Below, in pieces: positions 48,553 to 57,770 of a stretch of DNA of 64,000 bases. Positions within the stretch are counted from its first letter, which is position 1. Each line of letters begins with the position of its first letter. The notes under the pieces were generated by a model that saw only the letters and a program-made list of their open reading frames with translations, ran no database searches and had not been told where the DNA came from. A program made the position numbers and the translations under genes. Source of the DNA: Bradyrhizobium icense (GTDB lineage Bacteria; Pseudomonadota; Alphaproteobacteria; Rhizobiales; Xanthobacteraceae); NCBI RefSeq assembly GCF_001693385.1, contig NZ_CP016428.1, forward strand, positions 5,456,001-5,520,000, in the 5' to 3' direction.

Positions 48553-49992
48553 ATGAGTCCCAATAGCCGCCACACCGCCGGTGCGGAATTGTCCAGGGTA
48601 TTCGAGCATATCGATGCGAACAAAGATCAGTTCGTCAGCCGCCTGCTCGATTACCTGCGACACCCCAGTATCAGCGCCCACAACATCGGTATGAGCGAGG
48701 TCGCCGAACTCCTTGTGACGATGCTGAGCCGCTTGGGACTCGAAGCACGGACGATTCCGACCTCGGGATACCCGATGGTACTGGCGAGTTGGAATCGCGC
48801 ACCAGGAGCACCGACCGTCTTGCTCTACGGCCATTACGACGTCCAACCTCCGGACCCGCTGGAAGCCTGGATCAGCCCGCCATTCGAACCGACGATCCGA
48901 GATGGGCGCATATATGCGCGGGGTGCCGGAGACAACAAGGGCCAACACTTCGCCCAGATCCTAGCATTGGAGTCACATTTCGCTGTACACGGCCGCTTGC
49001 CATGCAACGTGCTGCTCTTACTTGAAGGAGAAGAGGAGATCGGAAGTCCGAACATTGCGGAATTCGTTCGGGCTCACCGTGACCTGCTCAGAGCAGACTT
49101 GGTCATAACAGCCGATGGTCCGCTGCACGAGTCGAACCGTCCGATTATCACGTACGGGGTTCGCGGAATCGTATCCTTCGAGCTCCGGGCTCGTGCCGCA
49201 AATCGCGATGTTCATTCGGGCAACTTTGGCGGCGTCGTCCCAAATCCAATATGGACGCTGGTGCACTTGCTGGCAACAATGAAGAACGCAGATGGGGAGA
49301 TTACAATTGATGGATTTCGCGATGATGTCGTGGCGCCGACAGAACGCGAGCGCGCCGCGACGGCACGATTGCCTCAAATTGCTGAGGATGTTAAGCGAGC
49401 TCTCAATCTCGCAACGTTGGATAATCCGGTAGATCGACCACCGGCTGATAGCCTGATGTTCTATCCGACATTGACTATTAACGGATTCCACGGGGGTTAC
49501 GCCGGACCCGGACCGAAAACGATCGTGCCGCATGAGGCTTTCGTGAAATGTGATGCCCGTCTCGTGGAACGGCAAAACCCTGACGACATCCTTGATAAGA
49601 TAGAGGCTCACGTAAAGAAACATGCCCCGGATGTCGAGTTCCTGCGCGTTGAGTCCACGCCACCGTCGAAGACGCCGCTTGATGCGCCGTTCTCACAAAC
49701 TGTTCAATCTGCAGTGCATGCAGCGCACGGCGTAGAGCCTCTCATCTATTCCTCGCTCGGAGCAACTTTACCAGATTACGTCTTCACGAAGATCCTCGGC
49801 ACACCCTCCTTTGTGGTGCCCTATGCTAACGCCGATGAGGCCAATCACGCGCCAAACGAGAACATCAGGATTGACTGCTTCCTGAAGGGAGTGCGCACTG
49901 GAGCTGCTGTCTTGGACGCTTTGGGCAAGTCTGTGGAATCAAGTGGACCTATTCACTCGGATGGTGAAAACGGGAGCTGGCTCGAACCGTGA
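48553..49992 (+). CDS. M20-family metallopeptidase (dipeptidase/ArgE-DapE-CNDP type)
   Basis: 479 residues. Two-metal exopeptidase or deacylase of the CNDP dipeptidase branch. Motifs: TVLLYGHYDVQPPDPLEAWI (first His and Asp), IYARGAGDNKGQHFAQILAL (bridging Asp), LLLEGEEEIGSPN (general-base Glu pair), and the lid-domain RDVHSGNFGGVVPNPIW. The C-terminal histidine is in YANADEANHAPNENIRID. ATG 48553 follows AAGAGGA at suitable spacing; the 49 residues of open frame before it lack family character. It is intact, stands alone, and is divergent from the pseudogenes before it. Confidence 0.92.
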   Translation: MSPNSRHTAGAELSRVFEHIDANKDQFVSRLLDYLRHPSISAHNIGMSEVAELLVTMLSRLGLEARTIPTSGYPMVLASWNRAPGAPTVLLYGHYDVQPPDPLEAWISPPFEPTIRDGRIYARGAGDNKGQHFAQILALESHFAVHGRLPCNVLLLLEGEEEIGSPNIAEFVRAHRDLLRADLVITADGPLHESNRPIITYGVRGIVSFELRARAANRDVHSGNFGGVVPNPIWTLVHLLATMKNADGEITIDGFRDDVVAPTERERAATARLPQIAEDVKRALNLATLDNPVDRPPADSLMFYPTLTINGFHGGYAGPGPKTIVPHEAFVKCDARLVERQNPDDILDKIEAHVKKHAPDVEFLRVESTPPSKTPLDAPFSQTVQSAVHAAHGVEPLIYSSLGATLPDYVFTKILGTPSFVVPYANADEANHAPNENIRIDCFLKGVRTGAAVLDALGKSVESSGPIHSDGENGSWLEP

Positions 49993-50699
49993 TCAGCGGC
50001 ACTCGTTGCGTCCCAGAGACGATGGCGTCATCGGACGAGCAACAACAGGGCGAACGTTCTGCACGGCTGCCAAGCATAGTATGTCCACTCCTGCTGGCGG
50101 GGCCTGGTTGAGAATGGCGAGCCGCGCTGCATTCCTGCGGCACCAGGTGGTGGCGCATATACGCGCCGAAGGCGGGGCAAATTGAAGCTTGCCGGCAATT
50201 GGATCAAGATGTCGGCCTTCTGCGGACAGCGCCGCGCGTCAACCGCGCCCGCGCTTGGTGCTGACCGCGCCCATATCTGGAGGAGTTGGGATAGACCTAA
50301 ATCTCGGATACCCTAGACCAACCAATGTTGCCCTGTTAGCCATTGATGTCGCCACGATGGGTAACGAAATGCCATAACATGGCTCTTCGACATGCTGCCC
50401 CGCCCCATCGCCTTCACTAAATCGGTGACTACACATTCCCGAATCAGTGCCAACAAGGCCTCTTCCGGCGTGCGTCGCGGGCTGAAGGAAACCGGGAAAA
50501 TAGCCGCCCTTCAATCTCGGTGTCTCCAGCGCGATCCTGGACCCCAGTGGCTCAGAGCCGCCCTCGATTGCGGTTGCAATCAAGCTCCCGCAACTGTGAA
50601 CGCGGCGCCGGTCCGCGCCTCGACCTCCATGTCCACGATCCGTTGGCCGTGAAGGCCAACATCTCGCGCACAAGGTCGCCGTCGGCCTGCCTCTCGACC
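49993..50699 (-). pseudogene. Unidentified broken gene, interrupted by IS66
   Basis: Minus-strand text in alternating frames is clearly protein-like: RQADGDLVREMLAFTANG, RIVDMEVEARTGAAFTVAG and ATAIEGGSEPLGSRIALETP. Joined across the IS66 element through the shared TCTCGACC, the frame stays open from the right flank (RKDSLVE) into this part. I cannot name the family. Downstream (49993-50240) nothing is recognised. Confidence 0.4.
50692..50699. repeat. IS66 target duplication TCTCGACC (left)
   Basis: The exact 8-mer recurs at 53810-53817 immediately outside the other IS end. An 8-bp duplication is the IS66-family standard. Confidence 0.95.
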
Positions 50700-50787
50700 G
50701 TAAGCGTGGCGCCGAGGCCCTTCAGATTGCTTGAGCGCAGACCTGAGAGCACCGTTAGAAGAGTCATCTTCGGCAAGGGTGCTCACA

Positions 50788-51207
50788 ATGGACGACCATT
50801 CTGACGACATAAGACGACCGTTGTCGTCGCGTATCGAAGTGTATGCTGGTGCAGGTCGAAAGCGCTGGCCGGATGATTTGAAGGCACGGATTGTCGAGGA
50901 AAGCCTTGAGCCAGGCGCAGTTGTAACAGATATCGCACGCCGTCATGGCTGCCGGCCACAGCAGGTGCATGACTGGCGGCGCCGAGCGCGTTTAGGTCAA
51001 TTGGTGCTGCCGTCTCCGGCGGATACATTATCGTTCGTGCCTTTGGTGTCGGAATCGGCGCCACCAGCGGCCGCGGAGCCCTCGGGATCGCGGGAAGCAG
51101 CAGTTGTTACGGTCGAGTTCCAGGGGGCACGAGTGGAGGTGCGGGGAACGCCTGGCCTTGTGTTGAGCGATGTGTTCATGGCACTCCGACGGACACGTTC
51201 ATGCTGA
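50788..51207 (+). CDS. tnpA: IS66 accessory protein TnpA (IS66 Orf1)
   Basis: 139 residues with a helix-turn-helix: LKARIVEESLEPGAVVTDIA followed by RRHGCRPQQVHDWRRRAR. ATG 50788 is chosen since MDDHSDDIRRP is the usual beginning; an upstream in-frame ATG at 50731 would add 19 residues. Its stop overlaps the tnpB start. Confidence 0.9.
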   Translation: MDDHSDDIRRPLSSRIEVYAGAGRKRWPDDLKARIVEESLEPGAVVTDIARRHGCRPQQVHDWRRRARLGQLVLPSPADTLSFVPLVSESAPPAAAEPSGSREAAVVTVEFQGARVEVRGTPGLVLSDVFMALRRTRSC

Positions 51208-51554
51208 CGCTGCCCGCGAGCCTCACGATTTACGTCGCGACCCAACCTGTGGACTTCCGGAAGGGCGCGGATGGCTTGGCGCTCTTGGCGAAGGAGACGC
51301 TGGGCCATGACCCGATGAAGGGGGTGGCGGTGGTCTTCCGTGCAAAGCGCGCCGATCGGGTGAAGATTGTCGTCTGGGATGGCAGTGGCCTTGTGCTGTA
51401 TTGGAAGCGGCTTGAGAGCAGCGCCTTCAAGTGGCCGCCGGTTGTTGACGGCGTGATGCGGATGAATGCCGCGCAGTTGTCGGCGCTTCTGGCCGGCATG
51501 GATTGGACGCGCATGCACGCGCCTCGAATCCCGCAGCCGAAAGCGCTTGCGTGA
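51201..51554 (+). CDS. tnpB: IS66 accessory protein TnpB (IS66 Orf2)
   Basis: 117-residue IS66 Orf2-like protein, recognisable by LTIYVATQPVDFRKGADGLA and VFRAKRADRVKIVVWDGSGL followed by VLYWKRLE. Overlaps the tnpA end by seven bases and precedes tnpC by 52 bases. Required together with TnpA and TnpC for IS66 transposition in characterised elements. Confidence 0.95.
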   Translation: MLTLPASLTIYVATQPVDFRKGADGLALLAKETLGHDPMKGVAVVFRAKRADRVKIVVWDGSGLVLYWKRLESSAFKWPPVVDGVMRMNAAQLSALLAGMDWTRMHAPRIPQPKALA

Positions 51555-51606
51555 AGATATAAAATCTTCGCTGCATCGGGGCGCGAAGCATGGCAGACTC
51601 GGGCCG

Positions 51607-53169
51607 ATGAGTGATTTGCCTGACGAGTTGCCGAGCGATCCAGCCGAGCTGCGTGTCTTTGCCGCGGCTCTGCTGGATCGCTGCGCCAGGCTCGAGCGGT
51701 TGCTCAAGCTTGCGAACGATGCGCAGTTCGGTCGATCGTCGGAAAAGTTGGACGCTGATCAGCTTCAGCTTGTTCTGGAGGATATCGATCAGGCCGTCGC
51801 GGCTCTCGAAGCAGCCGAGGACCGTGCCAATCCCAAAACCTGCGAGAAGAGAACTGCCAAGCGCAGGGCCAATCGTGGTCAGCTGCCGGAGCATTTGCCG
51901 CGCATCGTCGAAACCTTGCTGCCGGCTGCAACCTGCTGCCCGTCCTGCAAAGGCGGTCTCGTTGAGATTGGCCGCGATGAGAGGAGGCTGGACGTTGTAC
52001 CGGCGCAGTATCGCGTCATCGTCACCCGCCGGCCCAAACTGGCCTGCCGCGCCTGTCATGGCGTCGTCCTCCAGCACGCCGCGCCCGAACGATTGATCAA
52101 GGGGGGACTGCCCACCGAGCGGCTGGTCGCGCATGTGATTGACGGCAAGTATCATTGGCATTTGCCGCTTTATCGCCAGGCGCAGATGCTGGCGACGCAC
52201 GGTATCGCCATCGACCGTTCCACGCTCGCCTTCTGGGTCGGCTATGCCGCCCAGGAATTGAAGCCCTTGTGGCATCGTCTGCGCGAGCTGCTGCTCGCGT
52301 CCCCGAAGCTCTGTGTCGATGAGACCCCGGCGCCGGTCCTGGATCCGGGGCGCGGCAGGACCAAAACCGGCTACTTCTGGGCGCTCTCGCGCGATGACAG
52401 GCCTTGGGCCGGACCTGACCCACCTGGCGTGGTTTACGCCTATGCACCGGGCCGCGGCGCCGTTCATGGCTTGAGGCTGCTTGAGGGTTACCGCGGCATC
52501 ATCCATTGCGATGGCTATGGGGCTTACAAGACCATGACCCGAGAGACGCGTGCGGACGCCCTGTCCGGCACGCTCGCCTTCTGCTGGTCGCATCTACGGC
52601 GCCAGTTTGTGAAGATCGAGCGCGAGGCTTCGCCGGCGCCGGCGCCGGTTGCCCGCGAGGCCCTCGAGCGCATCGCCCAGCTCTACGTGGTCGAGAAGGC
52701 ACTCCGCGGCCGATCTGATGCCGAGCGCCGCGCGGGCCGACAAGCGCATGCCCGGCCTCTGGCTGCAGCCTTGAAGCAGTGGTTTGAGGCCACGCTTGAT
52801 CACCTTGCACAGAAGAGCGACACGGCGAAGGCTTTGCGTTATGCGCTGCGTCATTGGGACGGACTGACGCTCTATCTTGATGACGGGCGCATCGAGATGG
52901 ACACGAATGCGGTCGAGCGTGCGATGCGGCCGATCAAGCTCAACGCCAAGAACTCCCTTTTTGCCGGTTGCGACGAGGGTGCCGAGAGTTGGGCAGTACT
53001 AGCTTCGCTAATCGAGACCTGTAAGCTCAATAGCGTCAGCGCCGAGCACTGGCTCTCCGACGTCCTTGCGAAGCTCGTCAATGGCTGGTCTGCGGCGCGA
53101 CTGGACGAACTGCTTCCCTGGGCGTCGACCTACACGATGCATGTACAAGATCCGAGGCTGGCGGCATGA
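51607..53169 (+). CDS. tnpC: IS66-family transposase TnpC
   Basis: 520 residues. N-terminal coiled-coil and zinc-finger-like region (CPSCKGGLVEIGRDERRLDV), then the DDE core: LCVDETPAPVLDPGRGRTKT (first Asp), GIIHCDGYGAYKTM (second Asp) and the late GRIEMDTNAVERAMRPIKLN with the glutamate. The C-terminal IS66 domain follows (AVLASLIETCKLNSVSAEHW). ATG 51607 starts MSDLPDELPSD; the longer frame is an artefact of the tnpB overlap region. Its stop overlaps the passenger gene start (ATGA). Confidence 0.95.
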   Translation: MSDLPDELPSDPAELRVFAAALLDRCARLERLLKLANDAQFGRSSEKLDADQLQLVLEDIDQAVAALEAAEDRANPKTCEKRTAKRRANRGQLPEHLPRIVETLLPAATCCPSCKGGLVEIGRDERRLDVVPAQYRVIVTRRPKLACRACHGVVLQHAAPERLIKGGLPTERLVAHVIDGKYHWHLPLYRQAQMLATHGIAIDRSTLAFWVGYAAQELKPLWHRLRELLLASPKLCVDETPAPVLDPGRGRTKTGYFWALSRDDRPWAGPDPPGVVYAYAPGRGAVHGLRLLEGYRGIIHCDGYGAYKTMTRETRADALSGTLAFCWSHLRRQFVKIEREASPAPAPVAREALERIAQLYVVEKALRGRSDAERRAGRQAHARPLAAALKQWFEATLDHLAQKSDTAKALRYALRHWDGLTLYLDDGRIEMDTNAVERAMRPIKLNAKNSLFAGCDEGAESWAVLASLIETCKLNSVSAEHWLSDVLAKLVNGWSAARLDELLPWASTYTMHVQDPRLAA

Positions 53170-53768
53170 GCCTCAACACGACCGCGGTCCGGATCAAGGT
53201 GTCCCTCAAGGACGTGAAACCGGAGGTGATGCGTCGCCTTGTCGTACCCGTCACCCTGCGCCTTGATCGGCTGCACCTGACGCTTCAGGCGGCGTTCGGC
53301 TGGACAAACAGCCACCTCTTCGAGTTCTTCGCTGGTGAGGTCCGTTGGGGGATTCCTGATCCCGACGGTGATTTTGGCCCCCAGCCGATCGATGCCCGCA
53401 AGGCGCGGCTCTCCGATATCGTTCAAGAGACCGGCGCCAAGACGATCCATTATCTCTATGACTTCGGCGACAGCTGGGACCATGTGATCAAGCTCGAAAA
53501 ATGGTTCGACAACACGACGACAGAGGGACTTCCCCTCTTGCTCGAGGCCGCCGGTCGTTGTCCTCCAGAAGATGTCGGCGGTGCGCCAGGCTATGCCGAA
53601 TACCTCGATGCCATCGGCGACCCCGCTCATCCGGAGCACCACCATATGCGCCTCTGGGGCCCAGAGCGGTTCGATCCCAACGTCGTCGACTGGACAGCAC
53701 TCGAGGCCGCCGTCAACGCATTGTCCGGAGGCTGGAAGCCGCGTCGGCGCAGCACGCGGCTAACATAA
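53166..53768 (+). CDS. pRiA4b ORF-3-like protein, IS66 passenger
   Basis: 200 residues of the plasmid pRiA4b ORF-3 family, function unknown. Typical motifs: VSLKDVKPEVMRRLVVPVTL, TLQAAFGWTNSHLFEFFAGE and IHYLYDFGDSWDHVIKLEKW, then CPPEDVGGAPGYAEYLDAI. Translationally coupled to tnpC (ATGA overlap) and inside the IS ends, so it moves with the element. Whether it serves transposition or the host is not known. Confidence 0.92.
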   Translation: MSLNTTAVRIKVSLKDVKPEVMRRLVVPVTLRLDRLHLTLQAAFGWTNSHLFEFFAGEVRWGIPDPDGDFGPQPIDARKARLSDIVQETGAKTIHYLYDFGDSWDHVIKLEKWFDNTTTEGLPLLLEAAGRCPPEDVGGAPGYAEYLDAIGDPAHPEHHHMRLWGPERFDPNVVDWTALEAAVNALSGGWKPRRRSTRLT

Positions 53769-53809
53769 CCGTCAAGCGCCAATCAAAAGGGCCGCAAAGC
53801 TACGCTTAC

Positions 53810-53817
53810 TCTCGACC
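53810..53817. repeat. IS66 target duplication TCTCGACC (right)
   Basis: Exact partner of 50692-50699. Confidence 0.95.
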
Positions 53818-54131
53818 AAGGAATCCTTTCGGAAGATCGGCGACGGCCGGCAGCAGTACCGCTAGCCGTGCGCTTCGCTAAGCCGGCTCCGCCCACCTCC
53901 TCCACCAACCGTTTGGACACTGCGCGTTGTCGGCAGCTCGCTTGTTGGTTTCCCGCCGACCAAGGGGTATGTTGAGCTAGCGAGTTTGGCGCACGGATGC
54001 GTGATGGCCGTAGGAGACCTCCTTTGCGTGAGGCGCAGAAAATGTGCAGCGTTATTCGTTTTGCGCAGGATTTCGGCCCACACTGATGAACTAAGCCGAA
54101 TAATCCATCAACTATAAACCTATTGTAACGG
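53818..54131. other. Gap; possible 5' part of the gene split by IS66
   Basis: The minus strand next to the IS66 end is open and may encode the N-terminal side of the unidentified gene continuing at 50691. Frames further out are interrupted. The upstream region of the following ABC operon is included; no promoter motif is certain. Confidence 0.3.
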
Positions 54132-55865
54132 TTGGCGCGCCCAAGCGCGCTGGCGCAAAAGAACAATAAAAACGAAACGTTAGGAAACGGGGAAATCGGC
54201 TTGCCCAAGAATGCTAGCTTGCTCGACGGTCTTCGGTCCGAGCTCACACCTCTTGAGAATCATCTGGTCGACGGCTACGTCGACGGGCGAGTGAACCGTC
54301 GAGAATTTTTGCGGCACGGCAGTTTGCTGGGTTTGTCAATGCCTTTTCTTGGTCGGGTTACGCTAGCGACTGGCTTCGGAGCAGCGTCGACTGCGGCCCG
54401 CGCCAACGTCCAACGAGGCGCCACGTTGCGGGTTGCCTGCTTTGCGCCGACAGTCGCGGTGGACCCCCTCTACAGTGGGGACGAAGGGGGAATTGCTATG
54501 CTACAGCAGGTCGGTGAGTTCCTCTGCATCGACGGGCCGGACCTCGTGCTGAAGCCCTGCCTCGCCACAAGCTGGAAGCCCAACCAAGACGGCACGGTCT
54601 GGACCTTCACGCTGCGCAAGGGCGTGAAATTCCACTCCGGTGGCGAGATGAAGGCTGACGATGTGGTCGCCACGTTCGACCGCCTCGTGGATCCGAAAAA
54701 TGCCTCCAAAGCACTATCTGTTTACAAGGGCATTCTGCAGAAGGGGGCAACGCGTAAAGTGGACGACTACACGGTCGAATTCCACCTTGACGTGCCAAAT
54801 GGCAACTTTCCGTATCTCGTATCTTCAGACACTTACAACGCGATCATCCTGCCGGCATCGTACGCCGGGGACTTCGAGAAGCTTTGGGACGGTACCGGGC
54901 CATTCAAGATCGACAAATACACGCCGAAGGTGAGCGCGAGCTTTGTTCCGAACGCGAACTACTGGGGACCGAAACCGCTGCCAGCGCGGACCGAATTCAC
55001 CTTCTTTCCCGATATCCAGCCCGCGATCCTCGCGTTTCAAGGCGGGCAGGTCGACATCATCAATGCACTTCCCGCGGCCTCCGGGGTGGCACTGCTGAAC
55101 GACCCTAGGGTCGACATCATCAGCATCAAGTCCGCAGCGCATCAGCTTGTCCACATGCGCTGCGACATGGAGCCGTTCAAGGATCCGCGCGTCCGCCGGG
55201 CGGTGGCGCTTTGTCTTGATCGGGAAAAGCTGGTGAGAGGTCTGATGAAAGGCCATGCGGTGATCGGCAACGACAGTCCCTTTGCCTCGGTTTATCCCTC
55301 AACTGATCCGACAGTGCCGCAACGCAAGCAGGACATCGCGCAGGCCAAAGAGTTGATGAAGGCGGCAGGAATGGAGAAGGGCTTCCAGGTCACGCTCAGC
55401 GGACAACAATATCTGGAGATTCCGGTTTACGTGCAGCTAATTCAGAACTGGACAAAGGAGATTGGCATCGACCTCAAGCTCAATCTCATGGATTATAGAA
55501 CTTATGTTGGCGATGCGCTGTACGGCAAATCACCGTGGCTCGATTCCGTAATGGGTTGTTTGGCTTGGTTCCACCGCGGCGTGCCGAACGTTTTCCTCAC
55601 CGGGTCATTGATGAGCGCCAGTCAATGGAACGCGGCGCACTTCAAGAACGAGCAATTTGACACACTCGCCAAGAGCTATTTCGCGGCACTTGACCTCGAG
55701 GCACAGCGGGAGGTTGCGGGCAAGATCTCGCGGTTCCTTCTCGACGAGTCGCCTATGCTATATGGATACTTCTACAACCACCTGACACCGGTAAAAAAAG
55801 GCGTTCGCGGCGTTCAGCCTACCGCAATGAAACAGCTTTTCCTGCAAGACGCCGGAAAGGCTTAA
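54132..55865 (+). CDS. Peptide/nickel-type ABC transporter substrate-binding protein (family 5)
   Basis: Up to 577 residues. A twin-arginine-type leader lies within the first 90 residues (VNRREFLRHGSLLGLSMPFL, cleavage near AARA-NV). The mature protein carries the family-5 pattern ATSWKPNQDGTVWTFTLRKG, VKFHSGGEMKADDVVATFDR and DPRVRRAVALCLDREKLVRG. There is no suitably placed ATG: the frame opens with TTG 54132, and a second TTG at 54201 with GGGGA upstream would give 554 residues. First gene of an intact operon with two permeases and a double ATPase. Ligand could be a di/oligopeptide or another amide-containing solute; not resolved. Confidence 0.92.
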   Translation: MARPSALAQKNNKNETLGNGEIGLPKNASLLDGLRSELTPLENHLVDGYVDGRVNRREFLRHGSLLGLSMPFLGRVTLATGFGAASTAARANVQRGATLRVACFAPTVAVDPLYSGDEGGIAMLQQVGEFLCIDGPDLVLKPCLATSWKPNQDGTVWTFTLRKGVKFHSGGEMKADDVVATFDRLVDPKNASKALSVYKGILQKGATRKVDDYTVEFHLDVPNGNFPYLVSSDTYNAIILPASYAGDFEKLWDGTGPFKIDKYTPKVSASFVPNANYWGPKPLPARTEFTFFPDIQPAILAFQGGQVDIINALPAASGVALLNDPRVDIISIKSAAHQLVHMRCDMEPFKDPRVRRAVALCLDREKLVRGLMKGHAVIGNDSPFASVYPSTDPTVPQRKQDIAQAKELMKAAGMEKGFQVTLSGQQYLEIPVYVQLIQNWTKEIGIDLKLNLMDYRTYVGDALYGKSPWLDSVMGCLAWFHRGVPNVFLTGSLMSASQWNAAHFKNEQFDTLAKSYFAALDLEAQREVAGKISRFLLDESPMLYGYFYNHLTPVKKGVRGVQPTAMKQLFLQDAGKA

Positions 55866-55873
55866 GCAGTGCC

Positions 55874-55898
55874 GCCGGGCAGGCCGCCGCCTGCCGGC
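55874..55898 (+). terminator. Intercistronic GC hairpin after the binding-protein gene
   Basis: GCCGGGCAGGC-CGCC-GCCTGCCGGC followed by TTCTCC, just after the stop at 55865. Same position as the hairpin in the 37-kb operon: probably mRNA stabilisation or partial termination. Confidence 0.45.
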
Positions 55899-55959
55899 TT
55901 CTCCGCTGGATCAATCGTCCGCGTTGTGCTCTAGTAAGCAAGTTTCCGAAGGAGGCTTG

Positions 55960-56916
55960 GTGATCGCGCGTTTTTTTGTCAGGCGCGTCGCCCTCGCACT
56001 GGTGACCCTGTTCCTGCTGAGCATGCTCGTCTTTCTCGGCTGTCAGGTGCTGCCAGGCAACGTCGGTCTCGCCATCCTCGGGCCCGACGCGGATCCGCAT
56101 GCGGTGGAGGTACTCAATCGTCAGTTCGGCCTCGACCGGCCGCTGCTGGTGCAATATTTTAATTGGATCTCGCATTTCCTGCTCGGCGACATGGGGCAGT
56201 CCTACGTTTATCGTGCTCCCGTCGCCCCGTTTGTTGTGCACGCGCTCGGCAATTCGCTGAAACTCGCGGCGGTCGCAATCCTTCTTGTAGTGCCGCTGGG
56301 CATCCTCGGCGGGGTAGTAGCCGCGCTGAACGTGAATCGCCCACTTGACCGCATCATCAGCTTGGGCGGCTTGTCGGCCACTGTGTTGCCGGAATTCGTC
56401 AGTGGCATTGTGCTGATCCTAACCTTCGGTGTCGGGCTGAGTTGGTTGCCGATCTCCGCCGCCTGGCCGGATGGAGCGGGACTCTTAACTCAGCTCTATT
56501 ACCTGATCGCGCCCGCGAGCTCGCTCATGCTTGCTCTGTTCGGCTACATTGCTCGCATGGTACGCGCGGGCATGATTGAGGCTCTCGACTCGGACTACAC
56601 GCGCACTGCCGTCCTGAAGGGTCTGCCCTGGCGCTTGGTCATCTGGCGGCATGTGCTCAGGAACGCTTTGCTGCCGACTATCACAGTCGTCGCCACCCAA
56701 GCCGGCTACCTTATCGGCGGCCTTATGGTCGTCGAGACGCTGTTCCGCTACCAAGGGATTGGTTCCCTGATCCTCCACGCAGCGAGCCACAAAGATCTAC
56801 CGATGCTGGAGGCGGCCGTGATGATTATCGGCATCGTCTTTGCCATTGCGACGGCGTTCGCAGATCTTCTGTACTCCCTGCTCAACCCTCGCATCCGAAT
56901 GGGCACCGGACAATGA
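55960..56916 (+). CDS. ABC transporter permease, DppB type
   Basis: 318-residue inner-membrane protein. N-terminal segment RFFVRRVALALVTLFLLSML, periplasmic part with VEVLNRQFGLDRPLLVQYFN, and the EAA loop RMVRAGMIEALDSDYTRTAV followed by LKGLPW. Six membrane segments expected. GTG 55960 is taken as start since AGGAGG lies six bases upstream; frames farther up start only at TTG. The stop overlaps the next gene (ATGA). Confidence 0.93.
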   Translation: MIARFFVRRVALALVTLFLLSMLVFLGCQVLPGNVGLAILGPDADPHAVEVLNRQFGLDRPLLVQYFNWISHFLLGDMGQSYVYRAPVAPFVVHALGNSLKLAAVAILLVVPLGILGGVVAALNVNRPLDRIISLGGLSATVLPEFVSGIVLILTFGVGLSWLPISAAWPDGAGLLTQLYYLIAPASSLMLALFGYIARMVRAGMIEALDSDYTRTAVLKGLPWRLVIWRHVLRNALLPTITVVATQAGYLIGGLMVVETLFRYQGIGSLILHAASHKDLPMLEAAVMIIGIVFAIATAFADLLYSLLNPRIRMGTGQ

Positions 56917-57770
56917 CGGACGTTCCCGCCGCAGCACCCGAGAGCAGACGACGGGAGGTGTTCGCGGCCCTGTTCGGCTCCGGCTCCTTCCTGACGGGCA
57001 TGACCATCGTGCTTTTTTGGGCAGTGTGTGCCGTCTTCGGTCGTCATTTAGTGCCCTGCGACCCGTTGGCGCCAGACATCCTGAACGCGTTGGCCCCGCC
57101 ATCTGCGAAACAGTGGTTCGGCACGGATCAGCTCGGTCGCGACATCTTCTCCCGTGTCATCGTCGGTTCTCGCGACATTCTGAGGGTTGCGCCTCTCGCC
57201 ACAATCCTGGCGACTGTGGCGGGAACGGCGCTCGGCCTTCTCACCGGCTATTTTCGCGGCATCGTCGACGACATCGTTTCCCGCCTTCTCGAGGCCATCA
57301 TGGCGGTCCCTTCGATCATTGTCGCCCTCGTGGTGATCGCCGCGCTCGGCACTTCGGAGACGACGGTGATCATCGTCATCGGTCTTTCATTCATCCCCCA
57401 CGTCGCCCGCACCGTTCGTTCCGCTGTCTTGGCGGAGCGGGAGCTCGATTACATCGCCGCCGCGAAGCTGCGCCGAGAGAATGCCGCCCACGTTATGTTC
57501 GTGGAAATCCTCCCTAACGTCCTGCCGCCGATCCTAGTTGAGTCGACCGTTCGCCTCGGTTATGCAATCTTTGTGGTCTCAACGCTAAGTTTTCTTGGTT
57601 TTGGCTTGCAACCACCCTCGCCGGACTGGGGGCTCTCTGTATCGACTAATTACGGAGTGATCGGCGGCGGTTACTGGTGGACGGTACTATTCGACGCCGT
57701 TGCCATTGCCAGTCTCGTTATCGGCGTGAACCTCGTTGCCGATGGCGTCCAGGGTGTGCTCGATGATTGA
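56913..57770 (+). CDS. ABC transporter permease, DppC type
   Basis: 285 residues. Contains QWFGTDQLGRDIFSRVIVGS, the conserved D-x-x-G-R-D-x-x-S-R block of DppC permeases, and the EAA loop RTVRSAVLAERELDYIAAAK. The end SLVIGVNLVADGVQGVLDD is typical. Start overlaps the DppB-type stop by four bases, and its own stop overlaps the ATPase start by eight bases. Partner permease of the heterodimeric channel. Confidence 0.94.
   Translation: MTDVPAAAPESRRREVFAALFGSGSFLTGMTIVLFWAVCAVFGRHLVPCDPLAPDILNALAPPSAKQWFGTDQLGRDIFSRVIVGSRDILRVAPLATILATVAGTALGLLTGYFRGIVDDIVSRLLEAIMAVPSIIVALVVIAALGTSETTVIIVIGLSFIPHVARTVRSAVLAERELDYIAAAKLRRENAAHVMFVEILPNVLPPILVESTVRLGYAIFVVSTLSFLGFGLQPPSPDWGLSVSTNYGVIGGGYWWTVLFDAVAIASLVIGVNLVADGVQGVLDD

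Larger units (their letters stand above)
50700..53809 (+). mobile_element. IS66-family element with passenger gene (3110 bp)
   Basis: Ends GTAAGCGTGGCGCCGAGGCC (left) and, reverse-complemented, GTAAGCGTAGCTTTGCGGCC (right), with a perfect 8-bp duplication TCTCGACC outside. It carries tnpA, tnpB, tnpC and a fourth gene for a pRiA4b ORF-3-like protein. All four genes are undamaged, and the duplication is exact, so this insertion is recent. Confidence 0.95.

Noticed and set aside
51427..52593. 388-residue minus-strand frame opposite tnpC
   Set aside because: Antisense shadow of the IS66 transposase.
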